A DNA stretch of 64,000 bases from the NCBI GenBank assembly GCA_007859835.1, contig SJPJ01000001.1, forward strand, positions 8,364,604 through 8,428,603. The letters are read 5' to 3'. Below, piece by piece: positions 30,460 to 40,028 of the stretch. The stretch's first letter is position 1; each line of letters begins with the position of its first letter. The position numbers and the translations under genes were made by a program. Under the pieces are notes generated by a model that saw only the letters and a program-made list of their open reading frames with translations, was not told the DNA's origin and did not search any database. The stretch comes from Novipirellula herctigrandis (lineage in GTDB: Bacteria > Planctomycetota > Planctomycetia > Pirellulales > Pirellulaceae).

Positions 30460-30646
30460 AGCGTTGACCGATACCGGGTGATCGTCACTCGCGAATGCCG
30501 CTGAACGAACCGATTGAAACACGGGGCTTCGCGATCGAGTATAATTCGATGCTTCGGCTACAGATATCGCTTTGCCAATGTAGCTGTTTACCCCCATCGA
30601 TTTCCCACCCCAAATATGCTTCGTCTCCGGAATTTGCCCATGTTAT

Positions 30647-30685
30647 GGCCTGCTTGAAAGGGCCTGCTTGAAAGGGCCTGTTGCG
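30647..30685. repeat. 14-bp tandem duplication
   Basis: GGCCTGCTTGAAAG occurs at 30647-30660 and again at 30661-30674, with a third partial copy GGCCTG after it, in the leader of the sulfatase gene. Confidence 0.8.
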
Positions 30686-30711
30686 AACCATCTAACCCAC
30701 CATCATTAAAA

Positions 30712-32133
30712 ATGAAAAGACCACTGATTGCCGCGGCAGCGATTCTTCTGTGCATGCCTCTTGTGATTGCAGAGCAACCCGTCAAAAACGTGCTGTTCAT
30801 CGGCATTGATGATTTGCGAGTCGAATTGGGTTGTTACGGCGCTTCGCATATGAAGACGCCAAATATCGACCAGCTCGCCAAAAGTGGTTTGCAATTCGAT
30901 CGAGCCTATTGCCAACAAGCCATCTGCGCAGCATCACGCATCAGTCTGTTAACCGGCATGCGGCCGGATACAACGGGTGTCTATGACCTGGATCATCCAC
31001 TGAATTCAACGATCCCCGACGCCATGTCAATGCCACGGTTCTTCAAAGAGAACGGCTACAAAACCGTTTCACTCGGAAAAATCTATCACCACACCAAGGA
31101 CGACCAAGCGTACTGGGACGTACTCGATCGGTGTAGCCAACCGACGTATGCGAATCCCAAAACCGCAAAGCGAATTGCCGAGAAGACGAAAGCCGCGAGG
31201 GCTAAGAAATTGAAAGCCAAGGCATTACGTCTTGCGACGAAGGGACCCGCTTACGAAAGTGGCGATGTTCCCGATAACCAGTACTCCGATGGCGCCATCG
31301 CGGACGCCGCCATCGAACAATTGCGTCAATCGGATGGCAAGCCGTTCTTTTTGGCTGTCGGATTCAAGAAGCCGCACCTGCCGTTTGTGGCTCCGACGAA
31401 ATACTGGAACATGTACGATCCTGCCAAAATCGCAATTCCCTCGCGAGAAAAACCGGTCGATGTCGCCGATCAAGCCCTGACTAGCTGGGGAGAGCTGCGA
31501 GCCTATGACCGGATGCCAGACCAGGGCGACGCCAACGATGAACAAACGCGATCCCTGATTCATGGCTACCGAGCCTGTGTTTCGTACGTCGATGCACAAA
31601 TCGGACGTGTGCTCGCTGAACTCGACAAGCAGGGACTTCGTGACACAACATTGATCGTATTGTGGGGCGATCACGGTTGGAAACTCGGGGACTACGGTTG
31701 CTGGTGCAAGCATACGAACTTTGAATTAGACACTCATGTCCCATTAATTTTCAGTGGCCCGAGTGTTCCGATCCAAACCCGCTCCGATGCGTTGGTCGAA
31801 TACATCGATATCTACCCGACACTGGCCCAGTGGTGTGGACTGCATGTCCCGGGTCATTGCGAAGGCAGCAGTTTGACTGCCTTGTTCACGAATCCATTGC
31901 AAAAGTGGAAACCGGCGGCCCTAAGCCAGTATCCGCGTGCGGGAGGCATGGGCTACTCATTGCGAAGCGGCGATTTTCGTTACACCGAATGGCGCCGCAA
32001 AGACGGAAAGATTATCGCAACGGAGTTATACGACCATAGCAAATCAGACATTGCGACTGTTAACCTTGCCGCGAATCCAGAGCACGCCCAAACGGTCAAG
32101 ACCCTGCACAAGCTCTTGGAACAAACAAAGTAG
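30712..32133 (+). CDS. Iduronate-2-sulfatase-like secreted sulfatase with CAASR active-site motif
   Basis: 473 residues with signal peptide (LIAAAAILLCMPLVIA). The first metal site is NVLFIGIDDLRVELGCYG; the signature is AICAASRISLLTGMRPDTTG, the extended form with RPDT characteristic of iduronate-2-sulfatases; then SLGKIYHH, VGFKKPHLPFVAP and VLWGDHGWKLGDYG complete the family pattern. The formylglycine cysteine is Cys72. Position +2 is alanine instead of the usual proline (CAASR, not CxPSR), while Arg76 is kept. Likely acts on uronic acid or other sugar sulfates outside the cytoplasm; substrate not determined by sequence. Confidence 0.9.
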   Translation: MKRPLIAAAAILLCMPLVIAEQPVKNVLFIGIDDLRVELGCYGASHMKTPNIDQLAKSGLQFDRAYCQQAICAASRISLLTGMRPDTTGVYDLDHPLNSTIPDAMSMPRFFKENGYKTVSLGKIYHHTKDDQAYWDVLDRCSQPTYANPKTAKRIAEKTKAARAKKLKAKALRLATKGPAYESGDVPDNQYSDGAIADAAIEQLRQSDGKPFFLAVGFKKPHLPFVAPTKYWNMYDPAKIAIPSREKPVDVADQALTSWGELRAYDRMPDQGDANDEQTRSLIHGYRACVSYVDAQIGRVLAELDKQGLRDTTLIVLWGDHGWKLGDYGCWCKHTNFELDTHVPLIFSGPSVPIQTRSDALVEYIDIYPTLAQWCGLHVPGHCEGSSLTALFTNPLQKWKPAALSQYPRAGGMGYSLRSGDFRYTEWRRKDGKIIATELYDHSKSDIATVNLAANPEHAQTVKTLHKLLEQTK

Positions 32134-32636
32134 TGGCAACCACACAAACATTGATCTTCACGGCTGGCCGTAGGCGTTTGAAAAGTTAAAAAGTGCATTT
32201 TGAGATTTGCACTTGGCACCGAGCAGGACAAGTGAAACTAGCCACAACGTTGCAACCGAGTTTGGCTGCGGAGTTGAATCAACAAAATCCTCGAGGCCTG
32301 CGGGGCGTTACGGCGTGTCGATTTTGTGAGCCGCGACGCGTAAGCGACCGGGGCTACCGCATTGCCCGGTGCCTTGCGCGGCCGCACCTTACAGTTGACG
32401 TTTTCATGAAATCAACAAGTTGGTTAGCCGCGGGTTTTACGGCAAACCAGTGGCATGCAAATTCCACCTGCGGCTCTAACGTTTTGCCGATCCCATTTGT
32501 CGCATTAAAATTCACCGCACCTTTTGTAATTTCGGAAACGACTCTAATGGTTGACAGCCACTGAACAGGTTGGCCAACGGATCCCGGTCCATCATCCCAC
32601 CCCTCGCTCCTCCCTCAGATCAAATTGGAAAATTTC
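32134..32636. other. Intergenic region with a small hairpin and a GC-rich repeat-like patch
   Basis: AAGTGCA (32191-32197) and TGCACTT (32208-32214) form a short hairpin soon after the sulfatase stop; there is no following T-run, so it is a weak terminator candidate or an operator. The patch around 32325-32395 (GAGCCGCGACGCGTAAGCGA) looks like a dispersed planctomycete repeat, but only one copy is in the window. No gene is supported. Confidence 0.45.
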
Positions 32637-33875
32637 ATGCAAGAGTCCAAATGCACTCGCCGCACCTTTATGAACCGCACGACGGCGATTTCCGCAGGGA
32701 TCGCTGCCGGCGCCGCTACGATCGTCGCCCCCCAACGAGTTCGGGGTTCTCAGGCGAACAGCAGAGTCCGAGTTGCGTGCGTGGGATTGGGTGGGCGCGG
32801 CTCGATGATTGCCAACATGATCCATCAGCATCCTGGGCTAGAAGTAGCTGCTGTTGTGGACTACTTCCCCGAGGTCGCCGCGGCTGCCGCCGAGAGGTTT
32901 GGTCTAACCAAGGATCGAGCGTTCAGCGGATTAAAAGGTTACCAACGAGCGCTCGACGCGGGCGTCGACGCGATGGTGCTCAAGACGATTCCCTACTTCT
33001 TTCCCGAGCAGGCCAACGCGGCGGTCGACGCCGGTTGTCACGTCTACATGGCCAAGCCGGTCGCCGTGGATGTCCCCGGCTGTTTGACGATCCGAAAACA
33101 AGCCGAAAAAGCCACGAACAATGAAAAGGTTTTTCACGTGGATTTCCAGTGGCGTTACTTGCCGCCACTAGTGGAATGTATGAAACATATTCGCGAGGGA
33201 AAGTTGGACAACATCCGCTTCGTCCGCGCGTTTTACAACGACGAGGGGCGACAAGACGTCGCGGTCAAAAAATGCGTCTCGGAAATTTTCCAGGGCTTAC
33301 GGTGGGCCATGTCGCGCGAGTTGGGAGGCGACCGTATCGTGTCGGGTGGAATCCATGCTGTGGATACGGCGATGATGATCCTCGGTGCCCACCCCACGCA
33401 GGCCTGTGGTGTTGCACAACGAAGTCGCAAAAACCCAATAAACTCGGGGTGCGATACATTTTCGCTCACCTACACGTTCCCCGAGGGCGCCGTAATGAAC
33501 TACTCGGGTGATCAGTTCCGCAATTATCACCACGAAATCGATACTTTTGCCGGCGTGAAGGTATACGCTGATCACAGCTATCTACAAACGTTCTATCAAG
33601 ATGAAGTCACTCAAATGCGAAACGCCGATTGGCGTTATGAAGGCGAAAAATTTGACGGGCTTTATTCGTGGGGCGCCCGACATAACATCGATCTTTTCCA
33701 CAAAGCAATTGTGGAAGGCGACTACGCCAACAGCACCGTACCGGGCGCGGTTGACTCGAACTTAGCGTGTTTGCTCGGCGCCGAAGCAGGCCGTTCAAGA
33801 ACGATCGTCACTTGGAAAGAGATGCTCGCCAACACTGATCGCGTCGAAATTGACCCTACCGGTTTAGTCGATTGA
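32637..33875 (+). CDS. Tat-exported Gfo/Idh/MocA family oxidoreductase
   Basis: 412 residues. Twin-arginine signal at residues 7-12 (TRRTFM), then a Rossmann start VRVACVGLGGRGSMIANMIH for NAD(P), VVDYFPEVAAAAAERFG for the cofactor edge, and HVYMAKPVAVDVPG at the position of the family EKP motif. Glu is replaced by Ala there (AKP); the Lys is kept. The C-terminal sheet includes DFQWRYLPPLVECMKHIREG and GGIHAVDTAMMILGAHPTQA. Exported MocA enzymes in this phylum are thought to oxidise glycosides with tightly held NAD. The start ATG 32637 puts the Tat motif at the right distance. Confidence 0.88.
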   Translation: MQESKCTRRTFMNRTTAISAGIAAGAATIVAPQRVRGSQANSRVRVACVGLGGRGSMIANMIHQHPGLEVAAVVDYFPEVAAAAAERFGLTKDRAFSGLKGYQRALDAGVDAMVLKTIPYFFPEQANAAVDAGCHVYMAKPVAVDVPGCLTIRKQAEKATNNEKVFHVDFQWRYLPPLVECMKHIREGKLDNIRFVRAFYNDEGRQDVAVKKCVSEIFQGLRWAMSRELGGDRIVSGGIHAVDTAMMILGAHPTQACGVAQRSRKNPINSGCDTFSLTYTFPEGAVMNYSGDQFRNYHHEIDTFAGVKVYADHSYLQTFYQDEVTQMRNADWRYEGEKFDGLYSWGARHNIDLFHKAIVEGDYANSTVPGAVDSNLACLLGAEAGRSRTIVTWKEMLANTDRVEIDPTGLVD

Positions 33876-34090
33876 GCCACCGCTTCCGCAAGTTCGACAA
33901 TCGAAGGATTGCCGGTGCCGAAACCGATTTTCTCGGCAATCAAACGTCATTCGGGTCGTCTGTTAAAATCAACCGTTCGATTGAACGCTCCTCTGGACAC
34001 GACGCGATCGATCGACCGGCTGACTCGATCGAACCGTAGGGTATCGATCGTATTGCCAGGCCGCGACGACGACTAGATTGTTAAAAGAAA

Positions 34091-35704
34091 TCAATTTGCT
34101 CGCGCTGCTCTACTAGTGCTTTCCGCAATCTCATCTTCGACTTGACGCTCCAAATCCGCTCGTAGTTTGCTTGCCAATTCAGGGGAACTCTTCACCAAGT
34201 TGTATCGTTGAGCGGGATCGCCAATCATATCGTATAGTTCGGTTGCCCCATCGCGGTAGCGAGAAAACCGGTGAGTTGGCGTCCGGATGGAATGGTTGCC
34301 TTGTTGATAGGTCATCAGAACCGTTTGATTGACCTCGGAAGCTGCCGAATCCTTAAGAAGCGGAACCAAGCTTGTCCCCGCGACCTTGGATGGAACATCA
34401 AGTTCGGCAAGCGTGCAAATCGTTGGGTACAAATCACGCAGGCTGACAATTTGTCGACGCGGCTGACCGTCGCATGACGAGGCGTTGCGTGGATCGCGAA
34501 TCATCAACACCGTACGATTTGCTTCTTCCCACAACGCTTGTTTGGCAAGGTGGTATTTGGCACCGAGATGATAACCGTGATCACTCCACAACACTAAAAT
34601 AGTATTGTCACGATACGGCGAAGCATCGAGCCCTTCGACGATTCGTCCCACACAATCGTCCGCGAACGAAACGCAAGCCAAGTATGATTGGACAATTTCT
34701 CGCCATGCCGCCACTTTCGATTCATCGTTGTCACCACTGACGCGCACTGCATTCTCGATCAACACCTTCATCTTGCCGTTATTGATGTCCGAGAATCGCC
34801 GTGCGTCACCCGTCACATCATCAAGGTCCGTAATAATCGCTTGCAACGTGTCCGCATTGAGTCCCGACATTTCGTTGACGGGGAATTTTTTGAAGTAGGC
34901 TTTCGGTGCAAAGAAAGGTAGGTGCGGGCGAAACAGACCACAACCTAGAAAAAAAGGCCGATCCGTGGGCAGTGACACTGATTGTGCGTGTTCCTTGCGA
35001 TTCGAATTGATGCCAATCGTTTCCGCAGTTCCGTTTTCCAATAAGCGAGCTGCGAAATCGGCCGCCAACCAATCGCCGGATTGTTCGAGCCTGGTGCGTG
35101 ATGGACCAAACCGCAACAACCCACCTAGGGGCGGCGAATATTTTGAAGGCTGACCACCATTGCATCCCGTCGGATGATTGACCCAACGATTCCAAGAGTA
35201 TCTTGCGTCTGCCCAATCATTTTCGAGCGGTCCGTCAACGGTTCCGCGTGACGTATGAAAAAGTTTGCCAAGGCCCGTGCTGAAGTAGCCGTTTTGCTTC
35301 AAGTACTGAGGCAAGGTGACGACGTCTTTGAGAGTGTCGTAGGTCCGAAAATGTCGATCATGCAAATAGTAGCCCGTTCGATGTGGCATCGTTCCCGTCA
35401 TCAACGAAGTACGCGAAGGGCCGCATAAAGCAGACGGACAATAGGATCGCAAAAATGGTGCGCTGCGAGATGCCAATTCGTCTAGGTTCGGAGTCAACCG
35501 AGATGCGACCTGACGACGCTGGTCCGCGTTTGGGTAGATCACTTGCAGGAAATTGCCCGGCTCTTCCGATGCGTACCCAGCAAAGTCATTCAAGTCATCG
35601 ATCGCAACAAACAAGAAATTTGGACGCGCCGCATACGCCGTGCTGCAAAACAAGAATGCGAAAACTGCGAGACGGGGCAACGTATGTAATCGTGGTTGGT
35701 TCAT
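34091..35704 (-). CDS. Iduronate-2-sulfatase-like secreted sulfatase
   Basis: 537 residues from MNQPRLHTLP. Signal peptide LAVFAFLFCSTAYA, metal site NFLFVAIDDLNDFAGY, formylglycine motif CGPSRTSLMTGTMPHRTGYY (Cys94), GLGKLFHT, CGLFRPHLPFFAPKAYF and VLWSDHGYHLGAKYHLAKQA, all in iduronate-2-sulfatase-family order. There is an insert of about 25 residues (NFLQVIYPNADQRRQVASRL) between the metal site and TPNLDEL. An upstream in-frame ATG at 35755 adds 17 residues but sits before the signal peptide; no ribosome binding site favours either. The last residues are alanine- and arginine-rich. Confidence 0.88.
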   Translation of the reverse strand: MNQPRLHTLPRLAVFAFLFCSTAYAARPNFLFVAIDDLNDFAGYASEEPGNFLQVIYPNADQRRQVASRLTPNLDELASRSAPFLRSYCPSALCGPSRTSLMTGTMPHRTGYYLHDRHFRTYDTLKDVVTLPQYLKQNGYFSTGLGKLFHTSRGTVDGPLENDWADARYSWNRWVNHPTGCNGGQPSKYSPPLGGLLRFGPSRTRLEQSGDWLAADFAARLLENGTAETIGINSNRKEHAQSVSLPTDRPFFLGCGLFRPHLPFFAPKAYFKKFPVNEMSGLNADTLQAIITDLDDVTGDARRFSDINNGKMKVLIENAVRVSGDNDESKVAAWREIVQSYLACVSFADDCVGRIVEGLDASPYRDNTILVLWSDHGYHLGAKYHLAKQALWEEANRTVLMIRDPRNASSCDGQPRRQIVSLRDLYPTICTLAELDVPSKVAGTSLVPLLKDSAASEVNQTVLMTYQQGNHSIRTPTHRFSRYRDGATELYDMIGDPAQRYNLVKSSPELASKLRADLERQVEDEIAESTSRAARAN

Positions 35705-35938
35705 CGTATATGTCATGCGGAATGTCATGTTTGGAATGTCGATCGACGCCGTCATCTAAAAGCCGTTAGGAGGCGATTGCCCTAGCGGCGGATAATTCTT
35801 GACAGGCGGACTACAAAACGGCAGTACATGAAATCGTCCGGTAAAAGGGTCGCCTAAAGCCGGGTCAGTAAAAGATGCTGGAACATGGCACCATTCAATT
35901 GTCCGGAAACATTAGTCGAGACAACCGAAATGTAGCAT

Positions 35939-37813
35939 TCAGTCCCCTTTTTTACTCGGCAAAAATGCGTCGCGTAGCAGCGGCTCACCACCAACAATAG
36001 GCAGTGTGATCGATGTTTTGTCGAGATCCACTGTCAGCAACGTACCCGGGGTGGGATGCAATGTGAAATCGCGATCACTGGAAAAAATCATCAGACCGAT
36101 CTGCTGGCCTTTCGGAATAACTTGGTCATCGGGTTGCAGGTTAAACGTCATCTCGTAGAAACGGCCCGGTTCCAACGGCTCACTTTCGCGGATTGACTGA
36201 TAGTTTTGTGGATCGGCCCAGCCGCGAGTGATGATATTGTCAGTGATCCGTGCCTTCTTTGCCTCGGTCCAAGGCAGCGACACCAACCAAACCGACAAAT
36301 TTGCCGCAGGTTTGCTGCTGGATAATCGGATGGAAATGCTTGGCGTGCCGGATAGATGGACTGGCTTTTGAAGTGTTTCCGAGAGGTAGATTAAACGATG
36401 TTTTGTCCATTCGGCCCGAGCCAATGCCTCACCGCTGAATGAAAAATTGTCAACCAATGTTTCGGTTCCCTGATTCGGGTTTGGCGTTGTCGCCATGGTT
36501 CCCTGCTCGGGCGCGCCGGCTCGCAGATAGAACGTCACGGGCGAAGCGGACGGGTTCGGATAGTCGCTGTACGGAGTCGGTTTGTCTCGTGCGTCGGACT
36601 CACGAACGATCCAAGCACGCGGGTCATTCTCGACATCATTTTCGACGCCGTGCAAGTAGCGTGTAAACCAACGATTCATCATCTTCATCGGAGGCGGTCC
36701 ACCATGACCACCTTGATGGAAGAACGCTTGAGTCGGAACGCCCTTGGCCTTGAGCGCTTCCAGTATCCGAACGCTGTGTTCCGGAACGACGTTCCAGTCG
36801 TTGAACGCATGTGCCATCAGTACGGCCGCTTTGAGTGGTTCCAAGTCGTTCAAGTAATCGCGACCCGCCCAAAAATCATTGTAGTCTCCCGTCACGCGAT
36901 CGAAGCCGTCGGCCATCTCCTTGTCTCGCACCTCGCAGTCACAGTGATCGCGTTGGGCTTCGTTACCGCTATGGATATAGTCGTACAGATAATCAATATC
37001 TTCGCCCAGATAACCGAACGGATGTCGGATCAGGCCGTTGGATCGGTAGTAATGGTAGTAGGAGGTGTTGGGAGCGATTGGAATGATCGCTTCAAGACCA
37101 TCGACTCCGGTCGTTGCGGCAGCCAACGGAATCGTTCCGTTGTAAGAGGTGCCTGTCATGCCGACTTTTCCCGTGCACCAATCAGCCACCACATTTTGGT
37201 TGCCGGTGGGTGTCGTGAAACCTTTCGCTCGACCACAAAGCCAATCAATGACAGCCTTCGGAGCAAGCGATTCGTTGTCGCCGCCCACCGTTGGACAGCC
37301 TTGCGAAAGCCCCGTTCCTGGCGAAGAGGAGTGGACGACGATATATCCGCGTGAGACCCATTCCTTGAGATGCGACTTTGAGATGATCGGGCGCGTTCCC
37401 TTCCTCTCCACGGCGGGAAAATGCTCTCGCTTCGGAGGTGATTCCCCAAGCTCATGCCTCGGATCCCAGAAAAACTCTTTTCCTTGAGCACCCGTTCCCG
37501 CAAAATAGGGACTTGAAACATACACCACGGGTAGTTTCAGGCCCTCGCTTTCTGTTTGCCGCGGCCGCGTGACGCTCACATGCATTCGATCCAACTTGTC
37601 ATCACCATCCGAATCGAACTCGGTTTCAACCCACAAATCATTACGGATCCAGTAGTCGGGGTCCTCAAACGCTTTCACGATCTGGGCTTCCCCGTGTTTG
37701 AAAACGGGCACTGCTGGCTCCGCCCCGACGGCTGCTTCGAAATTGCCGAAGGCACTTGCGACAATCACAATCAATGCCAATGGTGAACAATAGGAGCGAA
37801 GGCAAAACATCAT
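35939..37813 (-). CDS. Secreted S15-family X-Pro dipeptidyl-peptidase / CocE-type hydrolase
   Basis: Serine hydrolase with an alpha/beta-hydrolase domain and a C-terminal jelly roll. The nucleophile elbow is MTGTSYNGT (Ser223); the Asp loop is AHAFNDWNVVPEHSVRILEA and the His is in FFHQGGHGG. The start of the S15 domain carries DGDDKLDRMHVSVTRPR and VVYVSSPYFAG; the C-terminal domain includes SIRLSSSKPAANLSVWLVSL. A hydrophobic stretch (LALIVIVASAFGNFEAAVGA) just after the start is the signal peptide. The start at 37811-37813 (AAGAG upstream) is preferred over the 51-residue longer frame. It could cleave X-Pro dipeptides or esters; both occur in this family. Confidence 0.85.
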   Translation of the reverse strand: MMFCLRSYCSPLALIVIVASAFGNFEAAVGAEPAVPVFKHGEAQIVKAFEDPDYWIRNDLWVETEFDSDGDDKLDRMHVSVTRPRQTESEGLKLPVVYVSSPYFAGTGAQGKEFFWDPRHELGESPPKREHFPAVERKGTRPIISKSHLKEWVSRGYIVVHSSSPGTGLSQGCPTVGGDNESLAPKAVIDWLCGRAKGFTTPTGNQNVVADWCTGKVGMTGTSYNGTIPLAAATTGVDGLEAIIPIAPNTSYYHYYRSNGLIRHPFGYLGEDIDYLYDYIHSGNEAQRDHCDCEVRDKEMADGFDRVTGDYNDFWAGRDYLNDLEPLKAAVLMAHAFNDWNVVPEHSVRILEALKAKGVPTQAFFHQGGHGGPPPMKMMNRWFTRYLHGVENDVENDPRAWIVRESDARDKPTPYSDYPNPSASPVTFYLRAGAPEQGTMATTPNPNQGTETLVDNFSFSGEALARAEWTKHRLIYLSETLQKPVHLSGTPSISIRLSSSKPAANLSVWLVSLPWTEAKKARITDNIITRGWADPQNYQSIRESEPLEPGRFYEMTFNLQPDDQVIPKGQQIGLMIFSSDRDFTLHPTPGTLLTVDLDKTSITLPIVGGEPLLRDAFLPSKKGD

Positions 37814-38242
37814 TTGACTCTTAATGAAGGCAGGAAAGACGCCGTCAATCAATGGCGTCAATGTGGTTGGGAGGGACCGGCGACGTATCGCGTATTGGTC
37901 CATTTTCAAACCACGAACAGGATATCCTTTCCGCGGCGTCGTCCGATTGTAGTCAAGACTGGCCAATAGAATAAGAGTAAGGTTGGAACCCAGGCGGACG
38001 CCACATCGAAATCGATGCTCCGAACCACGGGAAGATCGACGTAGTCATCCCGACATTAGAGATTCCATTTGGCGTTAAGAGAAGCGATGATCCCCAAAAG
38101 GAACCTGAGTTGAAGAACAACCATTCGGAGGCCGACAAAGGGTATGATAGGGCTGAAGCGTCCGTCCAACCGGCGCGATGGTTGCCGCAGATCTTCACGA
38201 TTTCAAACAATCACGATTCCTTTTCCGCAAAGAAGTGATGGC

Positions 38243-39832
38243 ATGATCATTAGCATATTTAACGACGTTATTGGGCCGGTGATGCGTGGACCGTCAAGTT
38301 CACATTGCGCCGCAGCACTTCGCATTGGAAGACTGGCTCGCGATCTAATGAATGGTGATATCGATGAGGTTCACGTCCAATTCGACCGAGGAGGCGCTCT
38401 CGCCACCACGCACGACACTCAGGGGTCGGACATGGGATTGTTCGGAGGACTTCTGGGGTGGGACGCAGCCGATGCGAGATTGCCTGATTCCGCACAATCC
38501 ATTCGCGATGCCAAAATCGTGGTTAACATTGAATTGATTGATTGCGGCGACCCGCACCCCAGCACGTACCGGCTTCGTCTCCGAAATGCCCATCAGTCGC
38601 ATACTTTGCGGGCGATTTCGACCGGCGGTGGAATGGTAAAGGTCATTGATATCGACGGATTCGCTGTTTCGATCGACGGTGACTACTTCGAGACCTTGGT
38701 GCATTGCCAGGGCGACGCCCAGACGTTCGCTCAGGAAGTCCTTCAAACCAGTCACGCCGTCCAAGTTCACGTGCTACCGTCGGCCGACGGCGACCTGGTC
38801 CAGATCAAATCGCAAGAACGGATCGATGACGCGACGTTTTCCAGATGGCATGGCAAGGCAAGCGTCCAGAGCGTTCAACGCCTTGCACCTGTGTTGCCAG
38901 TGAAATCGCGAAAGGATTGTGTCGTACCGTTCACCTGCGGTGACGAGATGCTGCGGTATTACGACGGACAATTGCCACCACTGTGGAAGGCGGCGGTCGA
39001 TTATGAATGCGCTCGAGGCGGGCTGTCCGAACGCGACGTTCTGTCCCGGATGGAAGAGCTGGTCCAAATACTGCGGACTTCGATTCAGCAGGGGATCGAA
39101 GGTACACAGTATCAAGATCGCATTCTGGGTCACCAATGTGGACAATTTAAGTCGCAAATGGAGGCAGGCCGTCTGCTGCCGGGAGGGGGGTTGAACCGAA
39201 TCGTGCTGTATGTTTCGGCATTGATGGAAGTGAAGAGTTCGATGGGTGTCATCATTGCGGCGCCGACGGCCGGAGCCTGCGCCGCACTGCCGGGTGCTTG
39301 TGTCGCGATGGCAGACGAAATGGATTTATCTGACCAGGTCATCGCCAAGGGGCTATTGGCCGCTGGTCTGATCGGCGCATTCATTGCCACCCGTTCGACG
39401 TTCGCAGCGGAGGTGGCTGGTTGCCAGGCGGAATGCGGCGCCGCAGCCTGTATGGCGGCTGCCGGGTTAGTTACCATGGCCGACGGCCTCCCCAAACATG
39501 CAGTGGCTGCTGCGTCGATGGCGCTTCAAAGTTCGCTGGGCTTGATATGCGACCCGGTTGGAAACCGCGTCGAAGTCCCCTGTCTGGGCAAGAACGTTTT
39601 GGCCGCGACCAATGCGCTATCGTGCGCGAACATGGCCATGTCCGACTACGACCCAGTCATCACACTGGATGAAGTCATCGAAACAGCCGATCGAGTTGGT
39701 CGCAGTCTTCCCCGAGAACTGCGATGCACGGCGCTGGGCGGATTAGCGGCAACAAAGACGTCCCGAGAGATCGAAAAGAAATTAGCGACGCTCAAAGCCG
39801 GTTCTTGTGGCAGTTCATGTGGCTGTGGCTAG
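38243..39832 (+). CDS. sdaA: L-serine dehydratase, single-chain iron-sulfur type
   Basis: Converts L-serine to pyruvate and ammonia in the cytosol. The N-terminal half is the beta domain, starting SIFNDVIGPVMRGPSSSHCA (family pattern IGPSSSHT; Thr is Cys here). The alpha domain begins near residue 245 and carries SSMGVIIAAPTAGACAALPG, GCQAECGAA (Cys394, Cys398) and ICDPVGNRVEVPCLGKNVLA, where Cys436 and Cys447, 11 apart, match the 4Fe-4S ligands of the type II enzyme. Its 529 residues make it longer than typical bacterial SdaA (about 450-460), and the tail CGSSCGCG is an extra cysteine cluster. AAGAAG precedes ATG 38243. No export signal. Confidence 0.88.
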   Translation: MIISIFNDVIGPVMRGPSSSHCAAALRIGRLARDLMNGDIDEVHVQFDRGGALATTHDTQGSDMGLFGGLLGWDAADARLPDSAQSIRDAKIVVNIELIDCGDPHPSTYRLRLRNAHQSHTLRAISTGGGMVKVIDIDGFAVSIDGDYFETLVHCQGDAQTFAQEVLQTSHAVQVHVLPSADGDLVQIKSQERIDDATFSRWHGKASVQSVQRLAPVLPVKSRKDCVVPFTCGDEMLRYYDGQLPPLWKAAVDYECARGGLSERDVLSRMEELVQILRTSIQQGIEGTQYQDRILGHQCGQFKSQMEAGRLLPGGGLNRIVLYVSALMEVKSSMGVIIAAPTAGACAALPGACVAMADEMDLSDQVIAKGLLAAGLIGAFIATRSTFAAEVAGCQAECGAAACMAAAGLVTMADGLPKHAVAAASMALQSSLGLICDPVGNRVEVPCLGKNVLAATNALSCANMAMSDYDPVITLDEVIETADRVGRSLPRELRCTALGGLAATKTSREIEKKLATLKAGSCGSSCGCG

Positions 39833-40028
39833 AGCGTTTTGCGTGTTGATGTCGGCAGCTCGTAGCCAAAGTAACAACCAACCTCGAACCGCCGCCCGTT
39901 TCACCTGGACTACGTACAATGGAATTTCCCTATCGTTCGGGTTAAGATTGCTTCGTGAACGAATCTGCCGTAGCTACAAACCTGTTTACCAATTTGATTG
40001 ACTAAAAAACCAAACGAAGAGTGACGAG

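Noticed and set aside
32325..32395. GC-rich patch with GCGTAAGCG as a recombination site
   Set aside because: Only one copy is in the window and the arms do not form the attC plan.
36650..37354. 234-codon plus-strand frame within the S15 peptidase gene
   Set aside because: It overlaps the conserved serine-hydrolase core on the other strand and has no recognisable domain.
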